Below, one piece after another: positions 12,033 through 23,856 of a stretch of 64,000 nt of DNA (its first letter is position 1; each line of letters opens with the position of its first letter). The notes under the pieces are model-generated. The model did not search any database, was not told the origin of the DNA, and worked only from the letters and a program-made list of their open reading frames with translations. The DNA comes from Synchiropus splendidus (taxonomy: Eukaryota > Chordata > Actinopteri > Syngnathiformes > Callionymidae): NCBI RefSeq assembly GCF_027744825.2, contig NC_071348.1, positions 13,735,563 through 13,799,562 of the forward strand, read 5' to 3'. The position numbers and the translations under genes are program-made.

Positions 12033-12558
12033 ATCGTAAATTCTGGACTATAGAGCGCACTAGAAGCCACACCCACTACATTTAAGAAGGAAAATAGCTC
12101 TTGTTCATACATAAGCTGCACCGGCCTATAAGCCGTGGTGCTGTCTGTGCTGCAGAAAGGTCAGTGGTGCACCCGGCTTTAAAATGCGTAAAGATCACTT
12201 GTAAACTAGTTTTAAAAACAGCATCCAGCATCAAGACTGACTCATGAACTGATCTTTTATTGACATTAAAGCTCTGAAAATGCACTGTTTTCACCCGTGT
12301 GTCTGAAGTTCCAACACCACAGCCTCTCGCTGGTCACCCAGAACATTGGCTCTGTTGGTGGAGCTGCGGACACGCAGGGGAAAACTACGTTTAGAGCGAT
12401 CTGAGGTAAATAAAACACCTGTGATTTCATCAGTTTGATGTGATGAAGCTCAATATTTTGGCAGCGTGATTCTGTTTAGCCTGTTAAACTCTATATATTA
12501 GCTGCAGGCTTCAGACCATGAGAAAAAAGTAGCAGCTTATAGTCCAGGAACTTCAGTA
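12033..12558 (+). mobile_element. dispersed inverted-repeat element family, copy 1
   Basis: Starts 'atcgtaaattctggactata' and ends 'agcttatagtccaggaacttcag', which are imperfect inverted repeats. The internal order is shared with copies at 29.0, 39.4, 46.2 and 57.9 kb: 'cacacccactaca...aagaaggaaaa', 'cttgttcatacataag', 'aaaggtcagtgg', 'agcctctcgctgg', 'ggtaaataaaacacctgtgatttc', then 'gcaggcttcagacca'. It is about 525 bp with no intact transposase, and is interpreted as a non-autonomous DNA transposon (MITE-like). The superfamily is not determined. Confidence 0.8.
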
Positions 12559-12806
12559 CATACCAATATGAAACAAACCACTGTTCAAACTTACACCGCC
12601 TCCACTGAGTAATTGAGTTACTTGCAGTACCCAGTGTCACACTCTCACATCCTGCTACAGATAAGAGGTGTTCTTCAGTGCCTTGAGTTTATCATTCATC
12701 ATCAAGCTAAGACACTTTTTCCTCAGCAGGTCTTCACTTGTTCACAGGGCTTGGGCATGTTTCTAGGTTTTTTTCAGCTCATGACCTACATGCAATTTCA
12801 TATATT

Positions 12807-12808
<2 letters not shown>

Positions 12809-12896
<88 letters not shown>
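12809..12896. repeat. (TA)n microsatellite
   Basis: About 43 TA dinucleotides without interruption, starting about 250 bp beyond the end of the copy-1 element. Confidence 0.97.
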
Positions 12897-12898
<2 letters not shown>

Positions 12899-14492
12899 TC
12901 AAATTTCATTTAATGTACTTTTATCATTACATACATACACTCATACTTTTACTATCAATCCCAAGCCTGCTTTTTCTATTCCATGTTTAGGGCGAGCTGT
13001 GTGCTAAGTAACATGTTCAAAAATGCGAAGTGTCTGACACATTGACGCAGACTGTGGAGCCTGTGAGCAGCAGCAGATCAGTGCTAGAGCAGGATTCTGT
13101 GAGTTAATGGAGACTTGTGGTCCAATACCTTGATAGTCTTCATGTTGGATCAGGAAGCTCAGGCTCATTCTCTATTATTGCCTAGTTATCATGTATTCTA
13201 AGGCACCGTGAGCCGCCCTATAGTTATCAATCCTGATGGTGAACATGCAGTTATTAACCTGACTTCAACATGAGAAACGCATCACGCCTCCACTTCCATT
13301 CAAACCCAATCTGTGTATGATGGGGGCTGTTAGCGACGGATCACCAAGAAGCATTTTGCTATTCACATATTCCCACCAGACCGTCGATCCTAAGTACCGG
13401 TGAGCTCCTCCGCTCATTCCCACATCAACTCAATAACCACAATGGAAATGTTGGGTTCGGTCCATTGAGTCAAAAAAGAGCCTCGCGCAGGAGCATCTTG
13501 ATTAAAAATGTTTGACTTCATCATCTTAATGGTGTTTCGTGTCTTTCGCAATATAAAGCATCTTATTGTGTTTCGGGACGTGCGCTGTTTCATAATGGGA
13601 TTTGGGTGTTTACTCTGGAACTGAGCCTTCATTTGGACCCTGATACTTTCAGTTGTCCCATAAAGGTTCTGACTCATAGTCAACAGTGTTTAAATAGTTA
13701 CATTTTCGATAAGCAAAAGTCCTTGAAAAGTCTGGTTTAGGCAGAGAAAGAACTTCTGTTTTATTTCACTTTGATGGTCCAAACTTTTTAGCTGATAAAT
13801 TTTGTTTTGCTCAGAATGCTCAAGAGGTAAGATAAACACTGAAGTCTTATGTTGAGACAAAACATTCCAATGTCAAATATTCAAATGTGTATGGAAAACA
13901 AGGTTCATCACTGTGATACTTTTCACCTTTAAAGTTCTTTTATGTGCCTGTTGATGTAACTTAGTCCAATAGGTTTTTTAATATTCCATAGGCTAGAAAA
14001 CATTTCCAGACAGGTTTTTCATAGAAAGTAAAAGTTTTTCTTTTTCAGTATTTCAGTGGCCTTTGTTTTTTTTTGTTTTTTAAATATTTTTTAATGATAT
14101 TAGACATGGAAACAGAACATACATTCCAACAAACAAAGTGCGCTAAAGTTACGAAACCAACAACAAATGAATTCTTGTTCTTTTGGCTCAAGTCTGCTTG
14201 GTCTCAGTAGATAGGCTCATAATGGAAGAGAAGGCAAACTGCAGTTGTTTTCTCTCTCATTTCCAGACTTGAGTTGTGAGTTATGTTGACAATATTGTGA
14301 TTGCGATTCAGCATGCTATAGTACTACCAACAGCAAATCTGATACAATCAAATTAAAAACACTTCTTCCCTGTATGCCAGGCCTAAATATGATGATGACA
14401 TGAGATGAAGTGATGCATAAATTCATATGAGCAACGTGTCTTTTATATGCTGTAGAATATTGACTTCAACCCGCAAGTCACATAACTTGCAG

Positions 14493-14560
14493 CATGTATA
14501 GCGGTGAAAGCACATCCCTGCGTGTCACAAGGTTGCTGGTTCATGTCCAATGTACGTCTC
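14493..14560 (+). mobile_element. possible tRNA-derived SINE head
   Basis: 'tagcggtgaaagcacatccctgcg' followed by 'cacaaggttgctggttcatgtcc' has the spacing and words of a degenerate pol III A box and B box (GGTTCATGTCC vs GGTTCGAATCC). It is followed by a T-rich and (TTTA)n region near 14640-14665. It cannot fold as an intact tRNA. The family is not known. Confidence 0.35.
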
Positions 14561-15075
14561 TTGTGCATTTATTTTAAAAATTTTTTTACCATCATCCTCT
14601 TTGAAATATCAAGCAGCGTAGATAGAAATGTGTGCACCATTTATTTTATTTATTTATTTATTTTTATGTGGCTCATGCCACCAATAACATTGCCCCGGTC
14701 TGTGTGTGTGTGAGCGACGCAGCAGACTGGAGCGTCTCATGTGGTGGATTAAACTGAATAGATGAATAATACGCAAAACACACGCAGTATGCTTAGTTTC
14801 GGGAATTACATAGTGAAACACAGAACTAAGTAATTGTGTTGAACGTGGATCTGCTGACGATCCATGTGTAACTCCCATTGGCATTGGATGGGGGGCTTGG
14901 TCCTTGTGTGGCAGGGTGTATTTATTTATGTTTCAAAGTTATACACGATTCTCCAAACAATGTTTTGAGATTTTGACCAAATAACTCTTACTTTTTCAAC
15001 ACATATTTCGTGTATAGACGATCATCCCTACAGCAACTTGACCAAAACCACAGCCAGTTCAGTGGCTCTGTAGCA

Positions 15076-15165
15076 GGGCTCATTTAGTGAAGGGCCACAT
15101 GAAAGTGGGCAAAGAGCCGTTTGCAGCCCGGGAGCCACAGGTTGGCCAGGCCTGCGCTATGTATT
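15076..15165 (-). mobile_element. hAT-like terminus relic
   Basis: Read on the minus strand, the segment starts 'gcaggcctggccaacctgtg' followed by 'gctcccgggctgcaaacgg' and 'ctctttgcccac'. This matches the general pattern of fish hAT-type ends (CAGGGGTC/TGNCCAACCTG...GGCTC). Only one end is identifiable. Confidence 0.4.
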
Positions 15166-16685
15166 AGAAGCTAACCAGAGAAGCCTTATGCTAAGATTTA
15201 CCTCAGGTAAAAATGAATAAGCAACACTGGTAGCCGATTGTTTTTTAAACAACTTTTAAACTAGAGAATGCCATGAACAGACAATAAATTTGTTTTTTTT
15301 TCCTACCCTTGGCGACTGAGTTTCACTTGTTGCCATGCATTATGGGGCCTGTGGTGTGAGTGGTCTTTCACCAAGCCATTTCTTATAGACAAATGCCATT
15401 TAGAGACGTATGTCGGAGGCTCAGTCCCTCAGATGGAGCCATCTGTGCGGCCCAGACCAGCTTCCCTTGTTTAAACCGATTAGGTCGCTGGCACTTTGAC
15501 TTGGGCCACAGGTGTGTGTCAGCTCCCCACAATTAATGACAAGTCACGAGAGGGAAAAAAACAACAACACACAGGTCGACATACTCCCTCCTGCCCACGA
15601 GCCCCTTCTCCCTAGATGAGAGAGTGGAAGACATTTTACCATTTGTTGCCGGTCATTCTGGCTGCTGCGAGCCAGAAGCAATCAGAAATGCTTGAATGCT
15701 TCAGGGTGTCTGTTTTGCTGTTTGTCATTTCACTAATATAATGGTAGCAGGGTCATTAACTCTGGGTTTTCATTTAAAGCCATTTGCAATCAATGCACAT
15801 TGACTATTTATGGGAGCCTTGCAGGAATCCACCCAGTGAAAGCCCCCACTCCGGCTATTACTAAACCACGTCCGCCATCATCCGACTCACCGCATTTCAT
15901 GTTTTTTCATGACATGGTAGGTCGGATGTTTCTGGAAATCTTAGTGCCAGCAGGGTTTCAGCTGTATTCTGTTTCGCGGTCAGAGCTTCCTGTCCTCAGA
16001 TCGATGCCTCGATGGCCGACACTCATTCACTGTCATGCTCCTGGACTGATGAACTTATCAGAATGGACTCTGTGAATTCAAATCCATAGCAGGAGTCGAC
16101 GGTGTTGACTCACATTTCCGTGCACGTGTGTTTGTTCTCTTTGGCAAGTACACTGCTGCTTTCATTGATAAACGAATCCTGGGTTCTGCACGGAGGTTTG
16201 ATGTCACATTCGGAGTCAGTCATCCGCCCACACGCTCTGTGGCTGCTGCACGTGCATGGCACGCTAATACTGACGCCACCGGTGGAGAGTTGCTATCCTG
16301 ACAGCACACAGACGCAATGAGCCTTGTTTAATCTCCTTGGGAAATAATTCCTTTTGATTAAATGAATTCAGCAGTTTCAGGGGAAACCCTGTGAAGGTGA
16401 GGGCGGAAATTACTGCAGATGAAGAGATGATTGAGCACCAGTCGTCTTTGTTTGTTATTTTCCTCACTGTGCTTAATAGGCTTAAAACAATACTTCACGT
16501 TGAGCCTTTTATACCTTTTTTTTTTTACTTTTCTGCTCCAAAAGACCTGAAAGAAATAAATGAAAGTAATACGACTTCATTGACTATTGGGATATTTTTC
16601 ATATTAGAATGTTACAGGAGTGGCTCTTTATATCATTGACTTTGTGGATATTACTGAAATCTTGTGAGAGGTGAGAGTAGGAATT

Positions 16686-16756
16686 TACATCAAGCCATGT
16701 CCAACTGGGAAGAGGCACCTGAGAAACCAGGTCATGCTGGAGAGAGCATGTCACTT
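16686..16756 (+). mobile_element. short LINE 3'-coding fragment
   Basis: 'tccaactgggaagaggcacc' followed by 'tgagaaaccaggtcatgctgg' and 'agagagcatgtc' corresponds in order to the nucleotide form of the RRPRGxPRxRWRDYV end of fish RTE-like LINEs, also present at 3.8 and 26.8 kb. It is only about 70 bp, so family assignment is tentative. Confidence 0.4.
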
Positions 16757-16914
16757 TGTCACATTGAGTTATGTAATGGAAGTTGCTTCAGAAAATGTGT
16801 ACATCATTATTTGAAAAATATGAATTTATTTAATATGGTCCATAATATAGTGTTGTATTTGTTTTTATTGAGTGTGGTTGTATGTTGAATAAGAAACTTC
16901 ATTGTATTTAGAAT

Positions 16915-17180
16915 TGTTGTTCCGGGTGCCGATCGCTAAAGTTTGTTTGAATCTCACGCGACATTAACAGAAGTAGTACAGAGTGAATCAGCGGGATTTG
17001 CTAGAAACTTCGGAGCCGCAAAGACTAGCTGCCCAGTCACAAGGCGAACACAGTAACTTGTTGTTTATTGTCTGTACATCCGCTTTGTAATGTAAACTAT
17101 GTTTGTTGAAAGCTTTCACAGTGTCTCCAATACGTCCCGAAGAGTAATAAAAGCCTGTTGTGGACATCAGTCGTCACGTG
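16915..17180 (+). mobile_element. possible solo LTR
   Basis: A distinct, more GC-rich block begins 'tgttgttccgggtgccgatc'. It contains 'gagtaataaaagcctgttg', which could be a polyadenylation signal in an R region, and a downstream T/G-rich 'ttgtggacatcagtcgtcac'. Flanking target-site duplications could not be demonstrated. It may instead be a relic of another element. Confidence 0.25.
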
Positions 17181-17370
17181 GATTTACTGACTGGCAGTTC
17201 TAACTTGGAAATACTGCAGTGTTGACCCAGATGAGATGATAAGAGGTCTCTAGGGAAAGGGACGTCTGGGCCTCTGTACTCAGACTGCTGCCCCCACAGC
17301 TGAATTTCCACCCAACGGTCCACAGCAGTTTGTTTCCACTCCACCTCTGTTCCAGTTCCTGGTTCCAAAA

Positions 17371-17393
17371 TAGCAGTAGTAGTAGTAGTAGTG
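17371..17393. repeat. (TAG)n microsatellite
   Basis: 'agcagtagtagtagtagtag' followed by 'tgg': seven GTA/TAG triplets. Confidence 0.85.
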
Positions 17394-17765
17394 GATCAGC
17401 GTTGTGCCATACTCGACAGCCGGCTCCAGTCCGGAGTGTGCACAAATTGGAAACAACAATTACCTCACAGAGTGTAATGAGGCACTGGAGAGAGGATCAG
17501 AAGATAAGTACTTAAACGATAGGTAATGATGATGTATGTTGTACATTGAGTACACAGTACTCACACGGAGACACTGGCGACCTGCTGCATGCATGTACAG
17601 TAAGTGAGCAGGCAAGTGTGACAGCTAGCCATCAGCCAGCAGACAGAGTGAGTTGCATGAGTCAGGAATAAAACTGTCGGAGTTGCTCGTGTTTTCTCCC
17701 CAAACATAATCAGAGTTAAAGGTGAATGTTATGATGAAGATGAATTGTTATGATCATAACCTTAT

Positions 17766-18330
17766 TAGGGCTGCTCAATTCGTCGGATTTTTATCGGGAT
17801 TCCGATTATGTCTTCCTGCGATTTTTCAGCCGGTCTCCCCAGCTTCTCTCCTTATGTCCCACTGCACCCAAACAATGATGAAAACTGACCGGTGGGAAGC
17901 TACTGTGGAGGGCACAGTGAGCGCGCTACACAGAGTGAGCCGCTCAGCGCCAAGCTCCGCCTGTCAGCGAGAGAGCTCCAGCCTCTGTTTACACGGAGTG
18001 CGGGACGCTAATATTAGCCACTGTTAGCCACTCATTCGCCTCTACAACGGCGGCATGGTATTCTGAACCTCCAAGGAGGAGACGCTCATCCAGCGTTCAC
18101 AGAGTCACAACAGCAATGCTAGCTTGTTGGCGATGTTTCAAAAACAAGCGATTATTTGGAAGTGGACAAATGCATAAGAACAATCGCTGAACCTGAGATG
18201 GGGTGATAAAATCAAGCGCTCCTTGTCATTGAGACATTGCAGAGATGCAGGAAGAGCGCTGGAATCAAAGGAGTGACTTCTTATATCACTTCTTCTTATA
18301 TCACAAAAAAATGAATCAGAACCGTAGAAA
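17766..18330. mobile_element. diverged DNA-transposon relic, copy 1
   Basis: Begins 'tagggctgctcaattcgtcg' followed by 'gatttttatcgggattccgat', a typical start of fish hAT-like elements. The interior shares ordered words with 42386-42690: 'ggcgctaat/gacgctaat', 'cggcatggt', 'aggagacgctc/agcagacgctc', 'gagtcacaacagc', 'atgctagctt/gtgctaactg', 'gcataag', 'atcaaaggag'. No intact transposase frame is present. Confidence 0.55.
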
Positions 18331-18593
18331 CATCTTTACGTCCGAGCCAAGTGCCTGCTGAGCTTGACATATTGTCTCCTGTCTCCACTGTTCTCTGAAG
18401 CTTGACCATAAAGATTGGTGTTTCTAGAGAGAAACATTTAACCTACATGAAGAAGGTTAAATATAACTGTGAAATTATTATTTACATGTTACGCATTGCT
18501 TCATTGTAGTTCATTGTTCAAAGTTTGTTACTTTAAGTAAGTTAAAGTTTGAAAGTTTATTGACAGCAAAAATCTTAAGTCGTTCAATAATCG

Positions 18594-18666
18594 TATTATT
18601 ATTATTGTTATTATTATTATTATTGTTATTATTGTTATTACTATTATTATTATTGTTGTTGTTATT
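18594..18666. repeat. (TTA)n / (TTG) triplet array
   Basis: Imperfect ATT/GTT triplets over about 70 bp. Confidence 0.9.
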
Positions 18667-18781
18667 CACAATTCATTTGTTTATTGTTGGTGTCCTGCCC
18701 AAGGTTGAGATTTGAACTTAATATTCCAGTGCCGACCCACAGACCATTGTTTAGCTGTTTGGGGCTCAGTCACACACTGGT

Positions 18782-18782
<1 letters not shown>

Positions 18783-18839
<57 letters not shown>
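18783..18839. repeat. (CA)n microsatellite
   Basis: About 28 CA dinucleotides without interruption. Confidence 0.97.
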
Positions 18840-18841
<2 letters not shown>

Positions 18842-21794
18842 AGCATGTGAAGTGATGCAGTTGGAAATAAAGGCTTTGTTCAATAAAGATCTCCCCCTCT
18901 GATAATGACACTGCAGGAGCTTGTGCTCTGGCCGCTACAGAATATTACACACACAGCCTTATATATTTGTGCAAGTGGTTTACAGTCACTCAGGATCAGA
19001 ATGATCTTATCAAGTTGAGCATTCACTCTCCCTCCATCCTTCCTTCCTCCTCCCCCCATGTCTTATCTGACTCTTTCCACCATCAGTGTATCTCCTGCTA
19101 CTTTCCCTCTTTCTCCATCCGCTTCTCCATTGTTATCAGATTAGATCTGTCTTCTTTCTCCTCCACTGGGCATCAATTCGATTTTGTAGTTGAGTTTGAG
19201 TCTTTCTGACTTCCCTCCTCCCTTGTTACCCTGCACCCCACCTCTCGCCCTTTCACCTCTTTTTTTGCTCTGCCGTTTCTCACCTCCTTAAAGAAAAAGA
19301 GCTTCTTTTCTTGACCCCTTTTTCACATGTCGCATCAGTGCTATCTTCCAAACCCACGACTTCCCTCTCTCACGCCTTCTTTCTCTCCTTTTTGGCTGTG
19401 TCTCTTTAGTTCTGTCTGAAGACAATTCCGAGCGATTGTTCTCTGCATGAATCAAGGAGAAACTATCAATCTGCTCCACAGGCTTATACGTCAGTAACCA
19501 TGAGAGCAAATATAGGCCCATCAAAGTTCTTAAGTATCTTCTGTGATTAGCTCTTTATTGAAGGGAGATAATTGTCAGGGCAAATTGGGATTGTTAAAAA
19601 AAAAAAAAAAGACAGTTTCAGACGGCTTGTGAGGAAAGTCTGTCTTCGCGGAATGAAAGAGAGGCTGTGTGATCTGCAGGGCCACATTAGGATGAAGGCC
19701 AGTACGGATCATAGGGTCTTGAAAACTGGCCTCTGCTGTGACCTTGTGATCCTGGTGGGGAAGTTACAACATCATGTAGTGGTGATCTGAGAGTCCAAAC
19801 ACTGGTCGTGATCCTTCAATTCCTGGAGGCAGCTGACTGCGTTGCAGTTCCGGATACAAGAGTCAGATGTGGCATCCGCTCAAAATGATGATTCTAGCCC
19901 CTCTTAGAGGAGGCTCATGCAGCAGGTGGGCGGTGGAGTTGGATTGACTGTCTGGTTGACCGGGCTGCAGGGCATCATGGGAAGTCACCATCACTGAGTT
20001 TTGTTGTGCGTGATGGCCCCTCACATGTTATTGCAAGCACAACCCGCCTCAGATTGCTGGCCTGAACACAGTGAAGCTGACTATTGGTTATTACAGACTC
20101 ACACCACCATCGCAGTCAAAACCCCTATAGCCCGGCAATGCATTGGTGATCAGCCAGTGGATTGCAATGGACCTACTGGATAACCCTGTTATGAAAAATA
20201 ATAATATATTCAATTGGGTTGTATAAAATGTATCACTTTAGATTAAGTAAATAAAAATTCTCTAACTCAAATACATCATATTCAACCATAGATAATATTT
20301 ATTTGCAAATGTACTTGTGTGTATTTATTCAGGTTTTGTATGAATATATATTTATTGGATGGAAAACCTACCCAAAATTGTATTGAGCTCATCCAGCGAG
20401 TCAATTCTTTTTAGTCTCTATGGATGTACAGTGAGGGCAGTCTGAGTATTTTTCCATGAGAATGGTAGTTTCCATATATGGCATTCGACTATCCATAAGT
20501 TTCAATGGTTTTGACAACCTTAGTTCTGAATGAGAACCAGGGTCTCAGACTTTAGACTGCTTCTCACAATGAGAGACCAATGGAGTCAACAGAACCACAC
20601 CATCACCATAAAGCGGCAGCAACGAAACAAGCCCACCAAACTCAAAACCTTCTCCACAGGGGAAAAAAAATTCTCATAACAGTTATGAACAGGGTTGACT
20701 CCAGTCCAATTCTCATTGGAAATGGGTCCATTTTATTTCCAGCAATAAGCAGCAGACCCTGACAACACTCATTTCAGACCTAAACGCCTGCGTAAGCAGG
20801 TTTGGTACCTCCTAGCCCAGGTTCTGGCGAGGACTTTCATCAAATATTTAATTATATAGGACTAAAATTGTTGTGCTGCTTGTGAGTCAGGACAATTTGC
20901 ACTTGCTAATGAGTGACTGTGGATCATTTTTAATAGCGTCCGTTGAGAAAAAGTAAATTTAAAAAGAGAGTTAATAAGCAGAACTATTGATGTTGCCATG
21001 GTAACAAACTTCCACCCTGTTCAAAATGAACTGTACTGGATAGTCTCCTGAAAATCGCCCGCTAGTCTCCTGATAATGAATGTTATCCCCCGCCATTAGT
21101 GAGGTTATTGTACCTTGAAAAGATTTTGTAAGTTGAAATATGGACTTTTTTGTGCTTGGCATGTTCCCTTGTTCATCGCAGGGTTACGTACCGAGACCAC
21201 ACATGGTAGCTGAAGCACCATAAGAGTTGGTGCGGGGTAGCCAAGATCATGAGATAAAATCAGTGCCTCTCTAACTACTAATGCCATTGTTTGGCATTTT
21301 CTCACATTAAACACGTATAAAACTATGATCATGAAAAATAATTCTCTCGCAGCACAGCAGTTCATCAAAGACAGGGCTTCAAATCATCCGTGACAACTGT
21401 TGAGTTTCTTGTGTAAAAATACAATTAGAACTGCGGTCATGAACTGTGGCGCGCTTGGCTTTGATGTCGGGTTTCACACAGTGCGTCTATGTCATAATGT
21501 TCCAGTTGTCCACACATGGTTTTCCTGGATTAACGTCACTTTTGCTGTCTGAAGGATACTCTGTGCTGCGCGTAGCTCGGCAAAAAATGGAACAGTCGGC
21601 AAGTTGAAGCAGAGGTGCGGCACCATGCCGCGCATCAGGGAGTGTATTCATGGCATGAGATAGTTCAAGTGTGGCATGAGAGCCTGCAACCACCCTGAGT
21701 TGCGTGAGAGTTTACAGCCCTGTAAAAACCTGTGATGCACTGAATCCGCAGAATATAGCAAGGGAATTGAGCGGTATCAGGTTATGTCATGTGC

Positions 21795-21880
21795 AAGTGT
21801 TTGACAAGTATAGACAAATAGGCAAGTATCGGTGTGAATGCCGATGCTGGTTTCGGTATCGGGAAATCCCTGGTTCATTC
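21795..21880. mobile_element. possible DNA-transposon relic with TATCGG motifs
   Basis: 'ggcaagtatcggtgtgaatg' and 'gctggtttcggtatcgggaa' resemble the TATCGGTATCGG-rich ends of certain fish non-autonomous elements. It is short and diverged. Confidence 0.3.
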
Positions 21881-23626
21881 CAATTATACAGTCACCGCCA
21901 GGTCACTAAGCGGCTGATTTATTGTGGGTATTGTTTTTTCAGATGTTGTCTAGTGGATATAAGTTCTTACTTTTCTGCCTGTACAGTTCAGAACACTTCT
22001 GAACTGTACTGAGACCATTTGAAGCTAATGTGCTAGAGCTAGTGTGGAATCCACATCATAAAGAAATCCCATCCTTTTGTGACAAAGTCACTGCTGTCAT
22101 AACTAAAGCCAAGACCAGAGAGTTAGACGAACTGCGGAAAAACAGAATCTAATATTTATGTTGGTGCTCAGCTTGCCAAGAACTCAAGTTGACGGTGATC
22201 CATGAAGGATGGAAAAGCAGATTCTCATTAATTCAGTTACATAATTATTCACAGATTTGCATGGTTGTCCAGCCCACAGACATTTATTATTCACGGTATG
22301 TAAACATATTAATTCATTTAAAGTCATTTAATGGCGAAAACGCAGGTTGACTTCAAAGATGATGTGTGGGTGTTTAGAAAAGAAAATCAATCGTCGGCAC
22401 CAGAAGAAATTAAGAACTGTGCCTTTTGGTCATCAGTCTGTGGGGAAATATTTTGCTCCTCCGAGCAGAAACGTGAGATAATAAAAGTTCAGACAGATAT
22501 TAGATATATTGTGCTGGGCACCGATGTCTTTACCGCATTTAAAGGCAATCGTACGTCTGTGTAATATTTTCCACAAAGCACTAAAGAGTTGAGCCGGAGA
22601 GGAAGAGCAACAGACTCATAAAGCTGTGGCTGTCTGGGTGGATTCTTTAAAAGAAATAGATGGTGACATTTCAGTCAGTTCTATATGCACTGATTCTGTC
22701 AAACAAAAGCATGTTCTAATTGAATGGTTTAATTCCAATGCTTTGATTGTTATTTTAGAAGAAACTAGGTATGATAGCGTAAATATGGAGGTCACCTCAC
22801 TCCCCCCAGTCATGAGGCATTCCTGGACCGTATCAGTCAGTCTGGAGTTAAGCTAAAACTATGTACTAAACTAAAGAAGAATGAGATGTAACCATGACCT
22901 GTAGTTTCACGCTGACCTCAATAACTGCAGATGCTATTTGTAAAGAACAAAATGTCATTTAGAGCACTGACCTGTTTGGTTGCATGCATCATAACACTAA
23001 AGGAGTGTCAAGTGTTGAGCATGTAAAGGATTTGTGGAACAGCGGATGAGTGTGACACCAACAGTCCTTGTGAATTAAATATCCCGGCATGATTGGGGTT
23101 AAAGTGGTGGCTGCAGAGTCAATTGGTCTGCGTGTGACTGTGACCGATGTGCTTCTGGCTGCGTGAAAAAAGCTCTGACATTTCATCTGAAAGCCGTGTG
23201 GGATAAATAATTTCGACTGTTAACAGAACTGTATGTTCCCACTCATCTGCAAATGTCCCTGCGCACATTTGTGGCGCACATGCTGCTGCAATAGAAGACA
23301 CCTGACAGGAACCCAATCTGAGGACCGACGCTCCAAATCGGTGTTATTCATTTTGTCATCAAGACAAGTGAACGGTTGTTGAAATTACGGTTACATTAAC
23401 TTGAGCAACGTTACCATGGTAACAGATTTATTAAAAGCAACGTTGCACCTTCAAGCTTTTTGAGTGAATAACACTACTTTAAAATTGGACTCTTATTCAG
23501 ACCTGAGCTGCACACCTCAGGGGCCACATGGGGCCCTTTGACAGTCCCCCACAGCTCTGCATGAACTTTATGTAAAAGATTAGTTTCTGCGTGTTTTAAT
23601 GAAACTGAACTAAAAACATTTCCATG

Positions 23627-23856
23627 TAATGGTTTATGCTCTTGATGTGTTTTTCTTTTTTTTGTTGTTTTTCTCAAAACCATTTTTGCAGTTCTTTCTT
23701 TAGAAATACATTTAGCTATAGTGTATTATATAGTGTATTCATAATGGTTTATGCTCTTGATGTGTTTTTCTTTTATTTGTTGTTTTTCTCAAAACTATTT
23801 TTTGCAGTTCTTTCTTTAGAAATACATTTAGCTATAGTGTATTATATAGTGTATTA
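23627..23856. repeat. 115-bp tandem duplication
   Basis: Two adjacent copies, 23627-23741 and 23742-23856, each running from 'taatggtttatgctcttgat' to 'tatatagtgtatt'. They differ at only a few positions (tttttttt/ttttatt, aaccattttt/aactatttttt), indicating a recent duplication. Confidence 0.93.

Noticed and set aside
14493..14565. A functional tRNA gene
   Set aside because: Only A- and B-box-like words are present; no cloverleaf can be drawn. A SINE head is more likely.
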